A DNA stretch of 57,683 nucleotides from Kiritimatiellia bacterium (lineage in GTDB: Bacteria > Verrucomicrobiota > Kiritimatiellia > UBA8416 > JADHWI01): NCBI GenBank assembly GCA_030744755.1, contig JASLPY010000028.1, positions 1-57,683 on the forward strand, in the 5' to 3' direction. The notes beneath the pieces were generated by a model. It ran no database searches. It saw nothing but the letters and a program-made list of their open reading frames with translations, and was not told the DNA's origin. Shown here piece after piece: positions 35,354-43,613 of the stretch. Every line of letters begins with the position of its first letter. Position 1 is the first letter of the stretch. The position numbers were made by a program, and so were the translations under genes.

Positions 35354-36144
35354 TGACGGAGAAGATTATCGAGGAGGCCAACTTCACGGTAAAGGATGTC
35401 GTGGGTGCGCCGGTGAGCGTCGTCCTCGGCAAAGACGAAATGCCGTTCGGGCAGGATTACGACAAGATGCTGTCGGACCCTCTGGTCCACAACTTCGAGA
35501 TCGACAAAGTATGGGGCGTTCACGGCATCCTCGATATCGCCGGCATAGGCAAGCTGGCAGCCGCGACATACTACCACAGAAACTCCGTCAAGGATGATGA
35601 GACGCGCCTCGGAATGGACAACGAAGTGGGAGACAACTACTGTGCCAGGCTCACGGTCGACAAGCTAATCAGCAACATCAAGGCCGAAGTCTCGTACGCC
35701 CAGGAGTCCTACTCGTCCATATCGACGGCGGATGAAACTACCGGGGAAGCAAGCGTTACCGACAAGGATGACGAAAGACGAATTAGCGTTGGTGTTGCGG
35801 CTAAAGCCGGTCCTGCCAATGTAGCAGTTGAATACATAGCCACCGAGAACAGGAAGGGCAAAGTCGGGTATGACCCTGGCCTCCTGAGTGTGGCTGCGGA
35901 CGTGAAGCTCCACGAAAAAGTCAAAGTCCACGCCAAGTACGAAAAGATCCTGGAAGACGCGGACGGAGGCGTTGAAGAAGATTTCTTCGGAGGCGGTGTT
36001 GAATTCGCCCTCGCTGAGCAGCTCGGGCTTTTCGCTGAAGTGCTCAACTACAACTCCGGCGACCTCAAGGATGCATCAGACCTCAAGGTAGTCGACGGCA
36101 GCATCGAAACTTCCGTCAAAATCGGTTTCAGAGGCAAGTATTGA
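35353..36144 (+). pseudogene. LbtU-like porin, N-terminus missing
   Basis: 263 codons from a GTG with AGAAGG close by. Protein-like sequence in this frame begins earlier, near 35240 (...LDAKFDNDHAAKIKFDGADI), without a start codon or signal peptide. The body has VSVVLGKDEMPFGQDYDKM and ends in a run of amphipathic strands (ETSVKIGFRGKY), as in LbtU-type siderophore porins of 400-500 residues. The signal, coiled coil and first strands are missing. Without a signal peptide it cannot reach the outer membrane, so I treat it as a remnant unless translation is rescued by frameshifting from the upstream ORF. Confidence 0.55.
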
Positions 36145-36149
36145 GTTAA

Positions 36150-36214
36150 GGTGACCAAGACAGGGATCATGGTCACCTCAGAGCGGCAAGGAGAATCTCT
36201 GGATTCTCCTTGCC
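36150..36214 (+). terminator. Tandem hairpins after the porin remnant
   Basis: GGTGACC (36150-36156) pairs with GGTCACC (36171-36177), and a perfect 13-bp stem GGCAAGGAGAATC/GATTCTCCTTGCC spans 36185-36214 with a 4-base loop. There is no clear T-run after it. It probably separates the porin remnant from the Moco leader. Confidence 0.5.
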
Positions 36215-36344
36215 TGACCATGAGCACCATGTGACACTGCCGTAAGTGTCTCTGTCTGGGAAGAGATGCGGCGAGAGTCACTGTTGACCATCGCCTGAAT
36301 TGACAACATTAATTAGGTCTCCGAGCTTACTGGTCTATGGGTCA

Positions 36345-36452
36345 ATACTACCTAAGATCGGCAAGCCGGTTAGGGTGCGAGAGGAAACGATCGCGCCTCC
36401 CGTGACTGTTTTGCCGCGTTAACGCGGCAGAATGAGTCACCTTGGAAAGGAG
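36345..36452 (+). promoter_or_regulatory. Candidate molybdenum-cofactor (Moco) riboswitch
   Basis: The 320-bp leader of moeA has a structured segment: GCGAGAGGAAACGATCG, then CGCCTCCCGTGACT, then a perfect stem TGCCGCGTTAACGCGGCA, closed by GAGTCACC and TTGGAAAGGAG next to the ribosome-binding site. The CCTCC can pair with GGAG. Position before Moco genes and these blocks resemble the Moco RNA motif as I remember it. A covariance-model search is needed to confirm it and to separate it from the tungsten-cofactor variant. The end points are approximate. Confidence 0.55.
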
Positions 36453-36461
36453 ACGACCGGG

Positions 36462-37703
36462 ATGATTGCACCCCACGAGGCGTGGGATATTATCGTTGAA
36501 CAAACCACGCCATTACCGACTGCCTGCAAGTCACTCATCGATGCACTTGGCCACGTGCTGGTCACTCCCGTCCTCGCGGACAGGGATATACCTTCAGCCG
36601 ACCGCGCAGCTATGGACGGGTACGCCGTCAAGGCCGATGATCTCATCACTGTTCCTTCAGATCTCCAGATGGTAGGCGAAGTGGCAGCAGGCTCGTCCAA
36701 CTGCCCCGTCATAGAGCCAGGCGAATGCGTGAGAATATTCACGGGCGCTAATCTGCCTCCCAGTGCGGACACCGTCGTCATGCAGGAAGATACGTTGACT
36801 GCGGATGAGGATCATCGAACAGAGAACGAAAAGCAACCCGAAGTGCGGTTCCTTAAGGCCGTACAGAAGGGACAGCACATCTTTCGACGCGGTGAGAACG
36901 CGGCGAATGGTGAAGAAGTCGTTCCAGCAGGAACACGTGTGACTGCTGCTCACATCGGCATCTGTGCGGCCGTAGGATGCAGCACATTGGAAGTGTACAG
37001 AAAACCTCGTGTGTCAATCCTAACGACCGGGCGGGAACTGAAGCTCTTCACCGATGAGGTCGGATCACACGAAATACGCGATTCCAACGGCCCCATGCTG
37101 GAGGCGCTACTGGCGGCCGACGGAATGCCACTCATATCGAGGCAATCCGTGACGGACAAAGCTGATATTCTTCTGAAGACACTTAGCGACCTCCTGGCCG
37201 AAAGCGACGTGCTTCTCGTCACGGGTGGTGTCTCGGTCGGTGATTATGATCTGGTCCCAGCTGTCATCAAGGAAGCGGGCGGAACGATTCGCTACCACGG
37301 CGTGGCAATGAAACCCGGCAAGCCCCAGCTGTTCGCCACTGCTTCCGACAAGAAGTTCATTTTCGGCCTACCAGGAAACCCATTGAGCGTGATGACAGGC
37401 TACCAGGAATTCGTTCTACCTGCATTGCGGCTGCTCTCTGGCATCCCCTCCGAACGCTGCACAAGATCACTGATGCTGCCCCTTGCCGCGGATGCTCATT
37501 CGAAAGGCAAGCGTCGCCGTTATGTGCCTGCCCGCATTCTGCAACAGGATGGCCACCTTTCGGCAGAGCCGGTTCGTTTCGCCGGATCGGCTGATCTTGT
37601 TGCGGGAGGCAGAGCTGACGGCTCGATCGTTGTACCTGACGGTCAGAAACTGATTGAAGCCGGGTCGATCGTAGAATTCAGGCCTTGGGGGGATATTCTA
37701 TGA
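36462..37703 (+). CDS. moeA: Molybdopterin molybdenumtransferase
   Basis: 413 residues from the ATG nine bases after AGGAG; the frame stays open ten codons further up into the riboswitch candidate. MoeA inserts molybdate into adenylylated molybdopterin. It has DIPSADRAAMDGYAVKADD, RIFTGANLPPSADTVVMQED, VLLVTGGVSVGDYDLVP and IFGLPGNPLSVMTGYQEFVL. First gene of the Moco run; its stop overlaps moaA (ATGA). Confidence 0.93.
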   Translation: MIAPHEAWDIIVEQTTPLPTACKSLIDALGHVLVTPVLADRDIPSADRAAMDGYAVKADDLITVPSDLQMVGEVAAGSSNCPVIEPGECVRIFTGANLPPSADTVVMQEDTLTADEDHRTENEKQPEVRFLKAVQKGQHIFRRGENAANGEEVVPAGTRVTAAHIGICAAVGCSTLEVYRKPRVSILTTGRELKLFTDEVGSHEIRDSNGPMLEALLAADGMPLISRQSVTDKADILLKTLSDLLAESDVLLVTGGVSVGDYDLVPAVIKEAGGTIRYHGVAMKPGKPQLFATASDKKFIFGLPGNPLSVMTGYQEFVLPALRLLSGIPSERCTRSLMLPLAADAHSKGKRRRYVPARILQQDGHLSAEPVRFAGSADLVAGGRADGSIVVPDGQKLIEAGSIVEFRPWGDIL

Positions 37704-38671
37704 TTGCCACAAAAGACAGCAATGGCCTGTACCTGAGAGTTTCGGTTACTGATCGCTGCCAGTTGCGCTGTAGCTACTGCATGCCGAAAGAAGGAATCGA
37801 GCAATGTTCTCACAAAGACATCCTGAACTACGAGGAGATTGTCAGTTTCGTCCGGGCCGTGCAACAGCACTACCACCTCCGAAAAGTACGCATCACCGGT
37901 GGCGATCCGCTGGTTCGCCCAAACATAGAGACCCTCATCGCCATGCTGTCTGACGCCGGAATCCCTGACATCGCAATTACAACCAACGGCCAGCTTCTGA
38001 CACGACGGGCCAGGCAACTCAAGAATTCAGGACTTCACAGGGTCAGCGTAAGCCTCGATTCGCTTTGCGAGTTGACATTCCGCGATCTGAACGGCGGCTC
38101 CCTCGAGAAAACATTAGAAGGCATCGAAAGCGCTATTCGCCTCGGCTTGACCCCCCTGAAACTCAACATGGTTGTGCTCAGGGGCATAAATGACGCCGAA
38201 GTTGGCGATATAGCGGACTTCGCGCTGGCACGCGGATGCGAAGTACGTTTTCTTGAGCTTATGCCCATAGGTTACGGCGCATCCCGTTTCGAAGACTGGT
38301 ACGTGTCGTCGGAAGAAGTCCGACGGCGGCTTTCACAATCTTACACCCTCTCTCCCCTCCCGGTGAACCGAGGCGAGACAAGCTGCACATATTCGATCGA
38401 AGGTAATCGAGGAAGAAGCGGCACCGTAGGCTTCATATCGCCTTACAGCCATCCGTTTTGTGATGGATGCCGCCGGCTGAGGCTAACCGCCGATGGCAAC
38501 CTTCTGGGCTGCCTCGCCAGCGAGAAGGGGGTTTCGGTCAGGAACATTCTACGCTCGGACGATCCGGCAGCCGCAAATCAGATAGGAGCAATCGTTGCCG
38601 GCGCCCTGAAAGGAAAGCCCACTTGCAGGACTTTCAAACGACGGGACTCCATGGCGGCAATCGGAGGATAA
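37700..38671 (+). CDS. moaA: GTP 3',8-cyclase (radical SAM)
   Basis: 323 residues. It starts Moco synthesis by converting GTP to 3',8-cyclo-GTP. Radical-SAM cluster CQLRCSYCMPKEG near residue 20, KVRITGGDPLVRP, and the C-terminal cluster CDGCRRLRLTADGNLLGCL that binds GTP. It ends in the double glycine (AAIGG) needed for activity. ATG overlaps the moeA stop and follows a run of G; seven bases separate it from moaC. Confidence 0.95.
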   Translation: MIATKDSNGLYLRVSVTDRCQLRCSYCMPKEGIEQCSHKDILNYEEIVSFVRAVQQHYHLRKVRITGGDPLVRPNIETLIAMLSDAGIPDIAITTNGQLLTRRARQLKNSGLHRVSVSLDSLCELTFRDLNGGSLEKTLEGIESAIRLGLTPLKLNMVVLRGINDAEVGDIADFALARGCEVRFLELMPIGYGASRFEDWYVSSEEVRRRLSQSYTLSPLPVNRGETSCTYSIEGNRGRSGTVGFISPYSHPFCDGCRRLRLTADGNLLGCLASEKGVSVRNILRSDDPAAANQIGAIVAGALKGKPTCRTFKRRDSMAAIGG

Positions 38672-38678
38672 ACAGGTC

Positions 38679-39167
38679 ATGGGCGACAACACTGAATTCT
38701 CTCACGTGTCAGATGATGACACCGCCCGCATGGTGGACGTGAGCTCAAAAGATCCGACGACGCGCAGCGCGAGGGCGCAAGCTGTCGTGCGACTGGGGGA
38801 CAGGATTGCCGGCATGCTCCGCGACACCGGGTCCGTAAGCAAGGGTCCCGTGCTGGAGACAGCAAGGATTGCCGGGATCATGGCCTCCAAACGCACGTCC
38901 GGATTGATTCCCATGTGCCACCCCCTCCCATTGGATGTTGTGAATGTCGATTTCGAGTTGAAAGATACGTTCGTGGTAATAACTTCTGAAGCCCGATGCC
39001 ACGCCGTGACCGGCGTAGAAATGGAGGCGCTCACTGCCGTTTCCATAGCAGCCCTGACGGTCTACGACATGTGCAAATCAGCCGAAAAGGGAATAACCAT
39101 CGAATCAATCCGCCTGCTGGAAAAATCAGGCGGCAAGTCAGGTCACTGGAAAGCAGAACAAGCATGA
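38679..39167 (+). CDS. moaC: Cyclic pyranopterin monophosphate synthase
   Basis: 162 residues. It acts after MoaA to make cyclic pyranopterin monophosphate. Family segments are ARMVDVSSKDPTTRSARA, ARIAGIMASKRTSGLIPMCH and HAVTGVEMEALTAVSIAAL, then YDMCKSAEKG with the catalytic Lys nearby. The start has no strong ribosome-binding site but follows moaA by seven bases. The stop overlaps the next ATG. Confidence 0.95.
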   Translation: MGDNTEFSHVSDDDTARMVDVSSKDPTTRSARAQAVVRLGDRIAGMLRDTGSVSKGPVLETARIAGIMASKRTSGLIPMCHPLPLDVVNVDFELKDTFVVITSEARCHAVTGVEMEALTAVSIAALTVYDMCKSAEKGITIESIRLLEKSGGKSGHWKAEQA

Positions 39168-40240
39168 CCGATCGTACCCATTCTTCTTCCCCCGCAACGC
39201 CCGACACCGACGAGCCATCCGAAGCTTCAGCGAAGGCGAGTCGAGCAACTCTCCCATCCCCATCAACCATCAACCATCAACCATCAACCATTCCCCATGT
39301 CCGTGCTATCTGCTTAAGCGCCGCCAAAGGCGAACGAAAGTCCCCCACCCCGTCTGCCAGGTTGCTGGAAAACCACGGCATCGAAGGGGATGCCCATGCA
39401 GGCCCCTGGCACCGCCAGGTGAGTTTACTGGCGTCTGAAGACATACAAGACATGCGTGCGAAGGGCCTCCCCGATCTAAAAGATGGCGATTTTGCCGAGA
39501 ACATTGTCCTGTCCGGCATGGATCTTTCCGACCTCGGCCTTGGAAGCCGACTCCGTATCGGCAAGGACGCAGAAATATCGATTACACAGATCGGAAAAGT
39601 ATGCCATACCCGCTGTGCAATCTTCTATCAAGCCGGTGACTGCATCATGCCCAGGCTGGGCCTCTTCGCGAGGGTCCTTAAGGGCGGTACCATTGAAACC
39701 GGTGACGAAGCAAGTATCCTGGAAGCCGTCCCGCGAAGCACTCACCAATGTGTCGTTCTCACGATCAGCGATCGCTGCTCACGCGGCGAAGCCGAAGACA
39801 CAGCAGGGCCAGCCGTCGCCGCTCAACTGAAGTCCGAGCTTACAGCCCATATATACGGCACGGAAATCATTCCCGATGAAGCGACAGAGATCGAGGAGAG
39901 GCTCAAGCACTACTGCGATGGCCACGGCATACACCTCGTTCTTGCTGTCGGAGGCACCGGCTTCTCCCCCCGGGACGTTACACCAGAAGCTGTGACCGCT
40001 GTCATTGAACGGCCGACACCGGGACTTGATGAGGCAATGCGAATCGAATCCTTGAAGAAAACACCCCATGCCATGTTATCCAGGGCAATGTCGGGAATAC
40101 GCGGTACAACCCTGGTAATGAGCCTGCCGGGATCAGAGAGAGCCGCAACCGAGAACATTGCAGCCGTCTTACCAGCACTGGATCACGGTCTCCGCAAACT
40201 GCGCGGCGATCCGTCGGATTGTGGGCGGCCTTCGGACTGA
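39164..40240 (+). CDS. MOSC domain-MogA fusion
   Basis: 358 residues. An N-terminal tail of about 45 low-complexity residues, partly from a 7-bp tandem repeat, precedes a MOSC domain (about 47-190: VRAICLSAAKGERK, GIEGDAHAGPWHRQVSLL, DFAENIVLSG, CHTRCAIFYQAGDCIMPRLG). A MogA/MoaB-type adenylyltransferase follows (about 195-350: VVLTISDRCSRGEAEDTAGP, LAVGGTGFSPRDVTPEA). MogA activates molybdopterin for MoeA; MOSC domains bind sulfurated metal or cofactor. The fusion suggests hand-over of cofactor. The ATG overlaps the moaC stop (ATGA). Confidence 0.88.
   Translation: MTDRTHSSSPATPDTDEPSEASAKASRATLPSPSTINHQPSTIPHVRAICLSAAKGERKSPTPSARLLENHGIEGDAHAGPWHRQVSLLASEDIQDMRAKGLPDLKDGDFAENIVLSGMDLSDLGLGSRLRIGKDAEISITQIGKVCHTRCAIFYQAGDCIMPRLGLFARVLKGGTIETGDEASILEAVPRSTHQCVVLTISDRCSRGEAEDTAGPAVAAQLKSELTAHIYGTEIIPDEATEIEERLKHYCDGHGIHLVLAVGGTGFSPRDVTPEAVTAVIERPTPGLDEAMRIESLKKTPHAMLSRAMSGIRGTTLVMSLPGSERAATENIAAVLPALDHGLRKLRGDPSDCGRPSD
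39262..39289 (+). repeat. 7-bp tandem repeat (four units)
   Basis: Four perfect copies of ATCAACC, read in frame near the N-terminus of the MOSC-MogA fusion as INHQPST-like sequence. Flanking bases are also low in complexity. Confidence 0.8.
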
Positions 40241-40271
40241 ATATCGGGTGATTCCAGGAAAGAGAAGGCGA

Positions 40272-41483
40272 ATGGCGACTGAAGAAGCGGGTATGGAAGA
40301 TATGAGACCGAAGGGAGTAGCCCACAGCACTGTGGGGGAAACCCACCCCGCCCTTCGGGCACCCCTCCAAGGAGGGGATCTTAGAACGAGAGAATCCGAT
40401 CCGACCCCAGATCCCCTCCTTGGAGGGGTGGATCCGCCGCAAGGCGGAGACGGGGTGGGTTCTCTCCCCATCTTCAACATCTCCGGATACAGCGGATCAG
40501 GTAAAACGACCCTGATAGAGAAGCTCATCCCCATCATGACCCGGCGTGGACTCCGCGTTGCCGTTATCAAGCATGATTGCCATGGCCTGTCTCTTGATCG
40601 CGAAGGAAAAGACTCCGATCGCTTTTTCAAGGCGGGAGCTGACGTTGTGGCGCAGGGACCTGAACAGGCTTGCCACAGGGTGCATGCCGGCACGGACAGT
40701 GACTTGTTCGATATTCTACGCAAGCTCATCAACAGGTACGACATCATCTTCGTCGAAGGCCATAAGACAACACCTCTGCCGAACAAGATATGGTTGCGGG
40801 GAGAGAATGAAGAGGAATCCCCTCCCCCCGAGACAGGGAAACTGGAACTTGTCTTGAGCAGGGAAGCCGACCGGGTAAAGGTGATCACAAGATTCATAGA
40901 CGAATGGTTTGATGGACCTAACGGATTACCGCCCCTGTATGCCGGAATCCTTATTGGCGGCAATTCCACGCGCATGGGATGCCCAAAACACCTTATTGAG
41001 AAGGGCAATTCAACATGGATTGAATCGATTGTGGGCACAGTCGCGCCACTTGTGGATACCACGGTGATCCTTGGGCGGGGACAGGTACCGCCCTCACTCG
41101 CGGAATCGCCGGTGCTGCCAGACGTGCCGCACCGCCGGGGACCTGTTGCCGGAATGCTTTCAGCCATGCGCTGGCAACCACTTGCAGCATGGGTCTTCGT
41201 TGCCTGTGACTTGCCAATGGTTACCGCGGAGGCTGTGCAGTGGCTTCTCGGAAACCGGAAACCCGGAGTATGGGCCATTCTGCCATCACGGCAGAACGAA
41301 AAAGGAGCAGAACCCTTGCTGGCTTACTACGACTTCCGGGCACGGGATTATCTTGAGAAGGTTGACCGCCCTACGGCCATGGCGAATTCACCAAAAGCCA
41401 TCACCCCTGCCCCACCGGAGAACCTGGCAGCATCCTGGACAAACATCAACACGCCGGGAGATACGTCTCTCTTGCCTGATTAG
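40272..41483 (+). CDS. MobB-MobA fusion (molybdopterin guanine dinucleotide synthesis)
   Basis: 403 residues from the ATG after AGAAGG; the frame is open further up. The first 60 residues are encoded largely by a palindromic repeat. MobB follows, with the P-loop ISGYSGSGKTTLIEKL, then VAVIKHDCHG and IIFVEGHK. MobA spans about 215-400: AGILIGGNSTRMGCPKHLI, VLPDVPHRRGPVAGMLSAM and VACDLPM. MobA adds GMP to Moco to make MGD; MobB is a GTP-binding helper. It implies molybdenum or tungsten bis-MGD enzymes such as formate dehydrogenase, none of which is in the window. The start could also be ATG 40293 or 40305. Confidence 0.87.
   Translation: MATEEAGMEDMRPKGVAHSTVGETHPALRAPLQGGDLRTRESDPTPDPLLGGVDPPQGGDGVGSLPIFNISGYSGSGKTTLIEKLIPIMTRRGLRVAVIKHDCHGLSLDREGKDSDRFFKAGADVVAQGPEQACHRVHAGTDSDLFDILRKLINRYDIIFVEGHKTTPLPNKIWLRGENEEESPPPETGKLELVLSREADRVKVITRFIDEWFDGPNGLPPLYAGILIGGNSTRMGCPKHLIEKGNSTWIESIVGTVAPLVDTTVILGRGQVPPSLAESPVLPDVPHRRGPVAGMLSAMRWQPLAAWVFVACDLPMVTAEAVQWLLGNRKPGVWAILPSRQNEKGAEPLLAYYDFRARDYLEKVDRPTAMANSPKAITPAPPENLAASWTNINTPGDTSLLPD
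40340..40461 (+). repeat. Palindromic repeat read through in mobBA
   Basis: AACCCACCCCGCC...CCTCCAAGGAGGGGATCT (40340-40381) is repeated inverted as AGATCCCCTCCTTGGAGGGG...ACGGGGTGGGTT (40409-40461). It forms a long cruciform-like element preceded by CCCACAG/CTGTGGG at 40321-40336. Repeats of this form are scattered in many bacterial genomes. Here it is in frame and gives a Pro/Gly-rich N-terminal tail. Confidence 0.75.
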
Positions 41484-41500
41484 ATATGGACAAGGTCTAT

Positions 41501-41527
41501 GTACACCCCCTCAGAGAGGGGATGTAC
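41501..41527. terminator. Bidirectional terminator hairpin
   Basis: GTACA-C-CCCCT pairs with AGGGG-A-TGTAC around a 5-base loop, between the convergent ends of mobBA and the phosphatase gene. There is no long T-run, so efficiency is uncertain. Confidence 0.55.
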
Positions 41528-41566
41528 GACAGAGAGATCACCCAATACGCTGACTTCCGCACAGAA

Positions 41567-43429
41567 CTACTTAAGGCTGACCTCAATCGTCCTGGTTTCT
41601 TTCGCGCCAATTGACTTAACGCTCTTAAGCGTATTAAGGCCGTCACCTTCACCAACCTTCACGGTATAGAGCCCCTGCCTGAAGACCTTGGGACGATAGG
41701 ATGTCCCATTGATGCGTATTGTGTAGACAACCTCGTTGTTGGATTCGTCGACAACCTGGATAACGGGATTCACCTGTCCCTTGATTTCCAGGGTCGGCAG
41801 ATACGCTGCCGCCTTACGGGCATAATTGTCGGCCTGCTTGATGGTCTTCGGCCAACCGGGGTACTGACGCGTTCCGGATTCCGTGACATCCACGTTGCGC
41901 GGCCAGCATTCAAAAGTGATCTCACGGCTCTTCTTATTGAAACGCACAACGCCGAATCCCGCGGCCCTTGTGGTCAACTTGCCTCCGCCGTTTCGTCCAG
42001 CGGATGGATTCGCCGCGGCCCAGCAGGTAACCCTGTTGCCGAAACCGTCAAGATGGCGCCCCGTGTATTCAGGCATGCCGGGCTGAACGTTCTCACCCGG
42101 CTTCTCCGGCTTCCACCAGCGCAGATACAGGTTAGCGATAGATGGCACGCAGAATGAGTAACCTGCGTCTTCCCAGTCATCAATTCCATGATGAAAGATC
42201 GTTCCCAGGTGCTGATCGCCTGCAATGTGAACAGCGAAACAGCGCCGTATCTCCGCCAGCACCTTGTTCCGCCCTGTTTGTGGCCAGCCGTTGGAATCCA
42301 TGTCCGCATGAAGGCGCCCTTTTATGCCACCGTGAATATGCGCTCCGCCACAGAAGATGGTCTGCGACAAAACGGCTTTCATGTCAGCGCCCTGCCAATC
42401 CTGGCTCCACGTGTTAAGGAATTTCAGTTGCCGGTCGCCCAGCAGAACCGCTCCTTTCACGTCCACGCTGGCGGGATCATAATCGGGGTTCCTGATGTGA
42501 TCCGGTCGCGGGCCCTGCTTCGGGACCAGGCCTGATGGCCCTGACTTGAACTTGCGGTCTTCGATGACAGCCATGTCGATGCGTCCAAGAGTAAGGTCTG
42601 TGTAATACACGCCTATGTCCTGCTGAATAGGTGTAGGATCATGGGGATCCGGAAGATGCCATGTCTGGGCCTTCTCCACGGCCTTGACGTAGTTCGCGGG
42701 CATAAAATACCCACCGTCGTGACCAGCCCCTGTATGGGATTTCTTGCCGGAAGCACCCCAGAGGTTGGCCTGCCCCACGTCATGATCATCCGGGATTGTT
42801 ATCGTGGGAATGCTCCGCGTTACTTCACCGAAATCCCTCCCGAACCTGAGCCATGCGCCCAGGTGGTGAGAATGGTCATAGACCTGGTCGCCGGAAAAGA
42901 AGAGAAGATCCGGATTCAGTTTCTTGATGTTCTCAAGAAGGTCTGATCGTGAAATGTCACCACCGTGCCCCGCGTGGATTGAATTCCCGGTAAACGCGAC
43001 AATCACAATCTCGTCTTTATCTACAGGGTCTTTCCTGACAACACCCTCGTAAACTGCAGCCCCGTCAAGCGCGACTACCCGGTAAGTCCAATCCCGGGTC
43101 ATGTCCCATTTCTCCACCCGGAAATGGGCTGTCCATGTCTTGTCCTTTGCCTTGTTGCCGTACTCGTCCTCGGTAATGCGTGTCTCCGCGGCCTTCTTCC
43201 AATTGTCACCAACCTGGACTTCGAGAATCGCCGTTCGGTTTTCGCCATCCTTCAGGGGGTAGCACTGCGCTGTCATTTTGAGAACACCGTCATTCACGGT
43301 GTAGAGCGTCATGCAGATACGGCTTTTCTTCTCCACTTCGGGAATGGGCACTCCGCCGCGAGCTGCACAAGCCGTATTCAAATTCAGAACCGTTCCAATC
43401 ACTACCATAACCAACAAAAGGCGTCTCAT
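41567..43429 (-). CDS. Secreted PhoD-like metallophosphatase
   Basis: 620 residues from the ATG with GGAGGAG nine bases upstream; the open frame above has no signal. Signal peptide at 1-26. After a fibronectin-like N-terminal part the phosphatase core begins at about 145: IVAFTGNS, DLLFFSGDQVYDHSHH, TIPDDHDVGQANLW, HIAGDQHLGT. The GDQ and DDHDV blocks match PhoD-type calcium/iron phosphodiesterases. The C-terminal 80 residues form a beta domain (VVDESNNEVVYTIRINGTSY). Substrate unknown; in this context sulfated or phosphorylated glycans or extracellular phosphate esters are possible. Confidence 0.8.
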   Translation of the reverse strand: MRRLLLVMVVIGTVLNLNTACAARGGVPIPEVEKKSRICMTLYTVNDGVLKMTAQCYPLKDGENRTAILEVQVGDNWKKAAETRITEDEYGNKAKDKTWTAHFRVEKWDMTRDWTYRVVALDGAAVYEGVVRKDPVDKDEIVIVAFTGNSIHAGHGGDISRSDLLENIKKLNPDLLFFSGDQVYDHSHHLGAWLRFGRDFGEVTRSIPTITIPDDHDVGQANLWGASGKKSHTGAGHDGGYFMPANYVKAVEKAQTWHLPDPHDPTPIQQDIGVYYTDLTLGRIDMAVIEDRKFKSGPSGLVPKQGPRPDHIRNPDYDPASVDVKGAVLLGDRQLKFLNTWSQDWQGADMKAVLSQTIFCGGAHIHGGIKGRLHADMDSNGWPQTGRNKVLAEIRRCFAVHIAGDQHLGTIFHHGIDDWEDAGYSFCVPSIANLYLRWWKPEKPGENVQPGMPEYTGRHLDGFGNRVTCWAAANPSAGRNGGGKLTTRAAGFGVVRFNKKSREITFECWPRNVDVTESGTRQYPGWPKTIKQADNYARKAAAYLPTLEIKGQVNPVIQVVDESNNEVVYTIRINGTSYRPKVFRQGLYTVKVGEGDGLNTLKSVKSIGAKETRTIEVSLK

Positions 43430-43613
43430 TCGTCTATTCTCCTCCACGTGAGTTCTCTGAGTCCTTCGAACAGCAGCATTATTCCTACAGCCAAACGGAA
43501 GATAAGGCAAATGCAGAAAGCTCAAGCTCCACTTGACTTTATCTGTTCTCTATGGAACATGGATACGTATAGAATCTATTCAGGACTGTTACAACGCAAT
43601 ACGGAGCTCAAGA

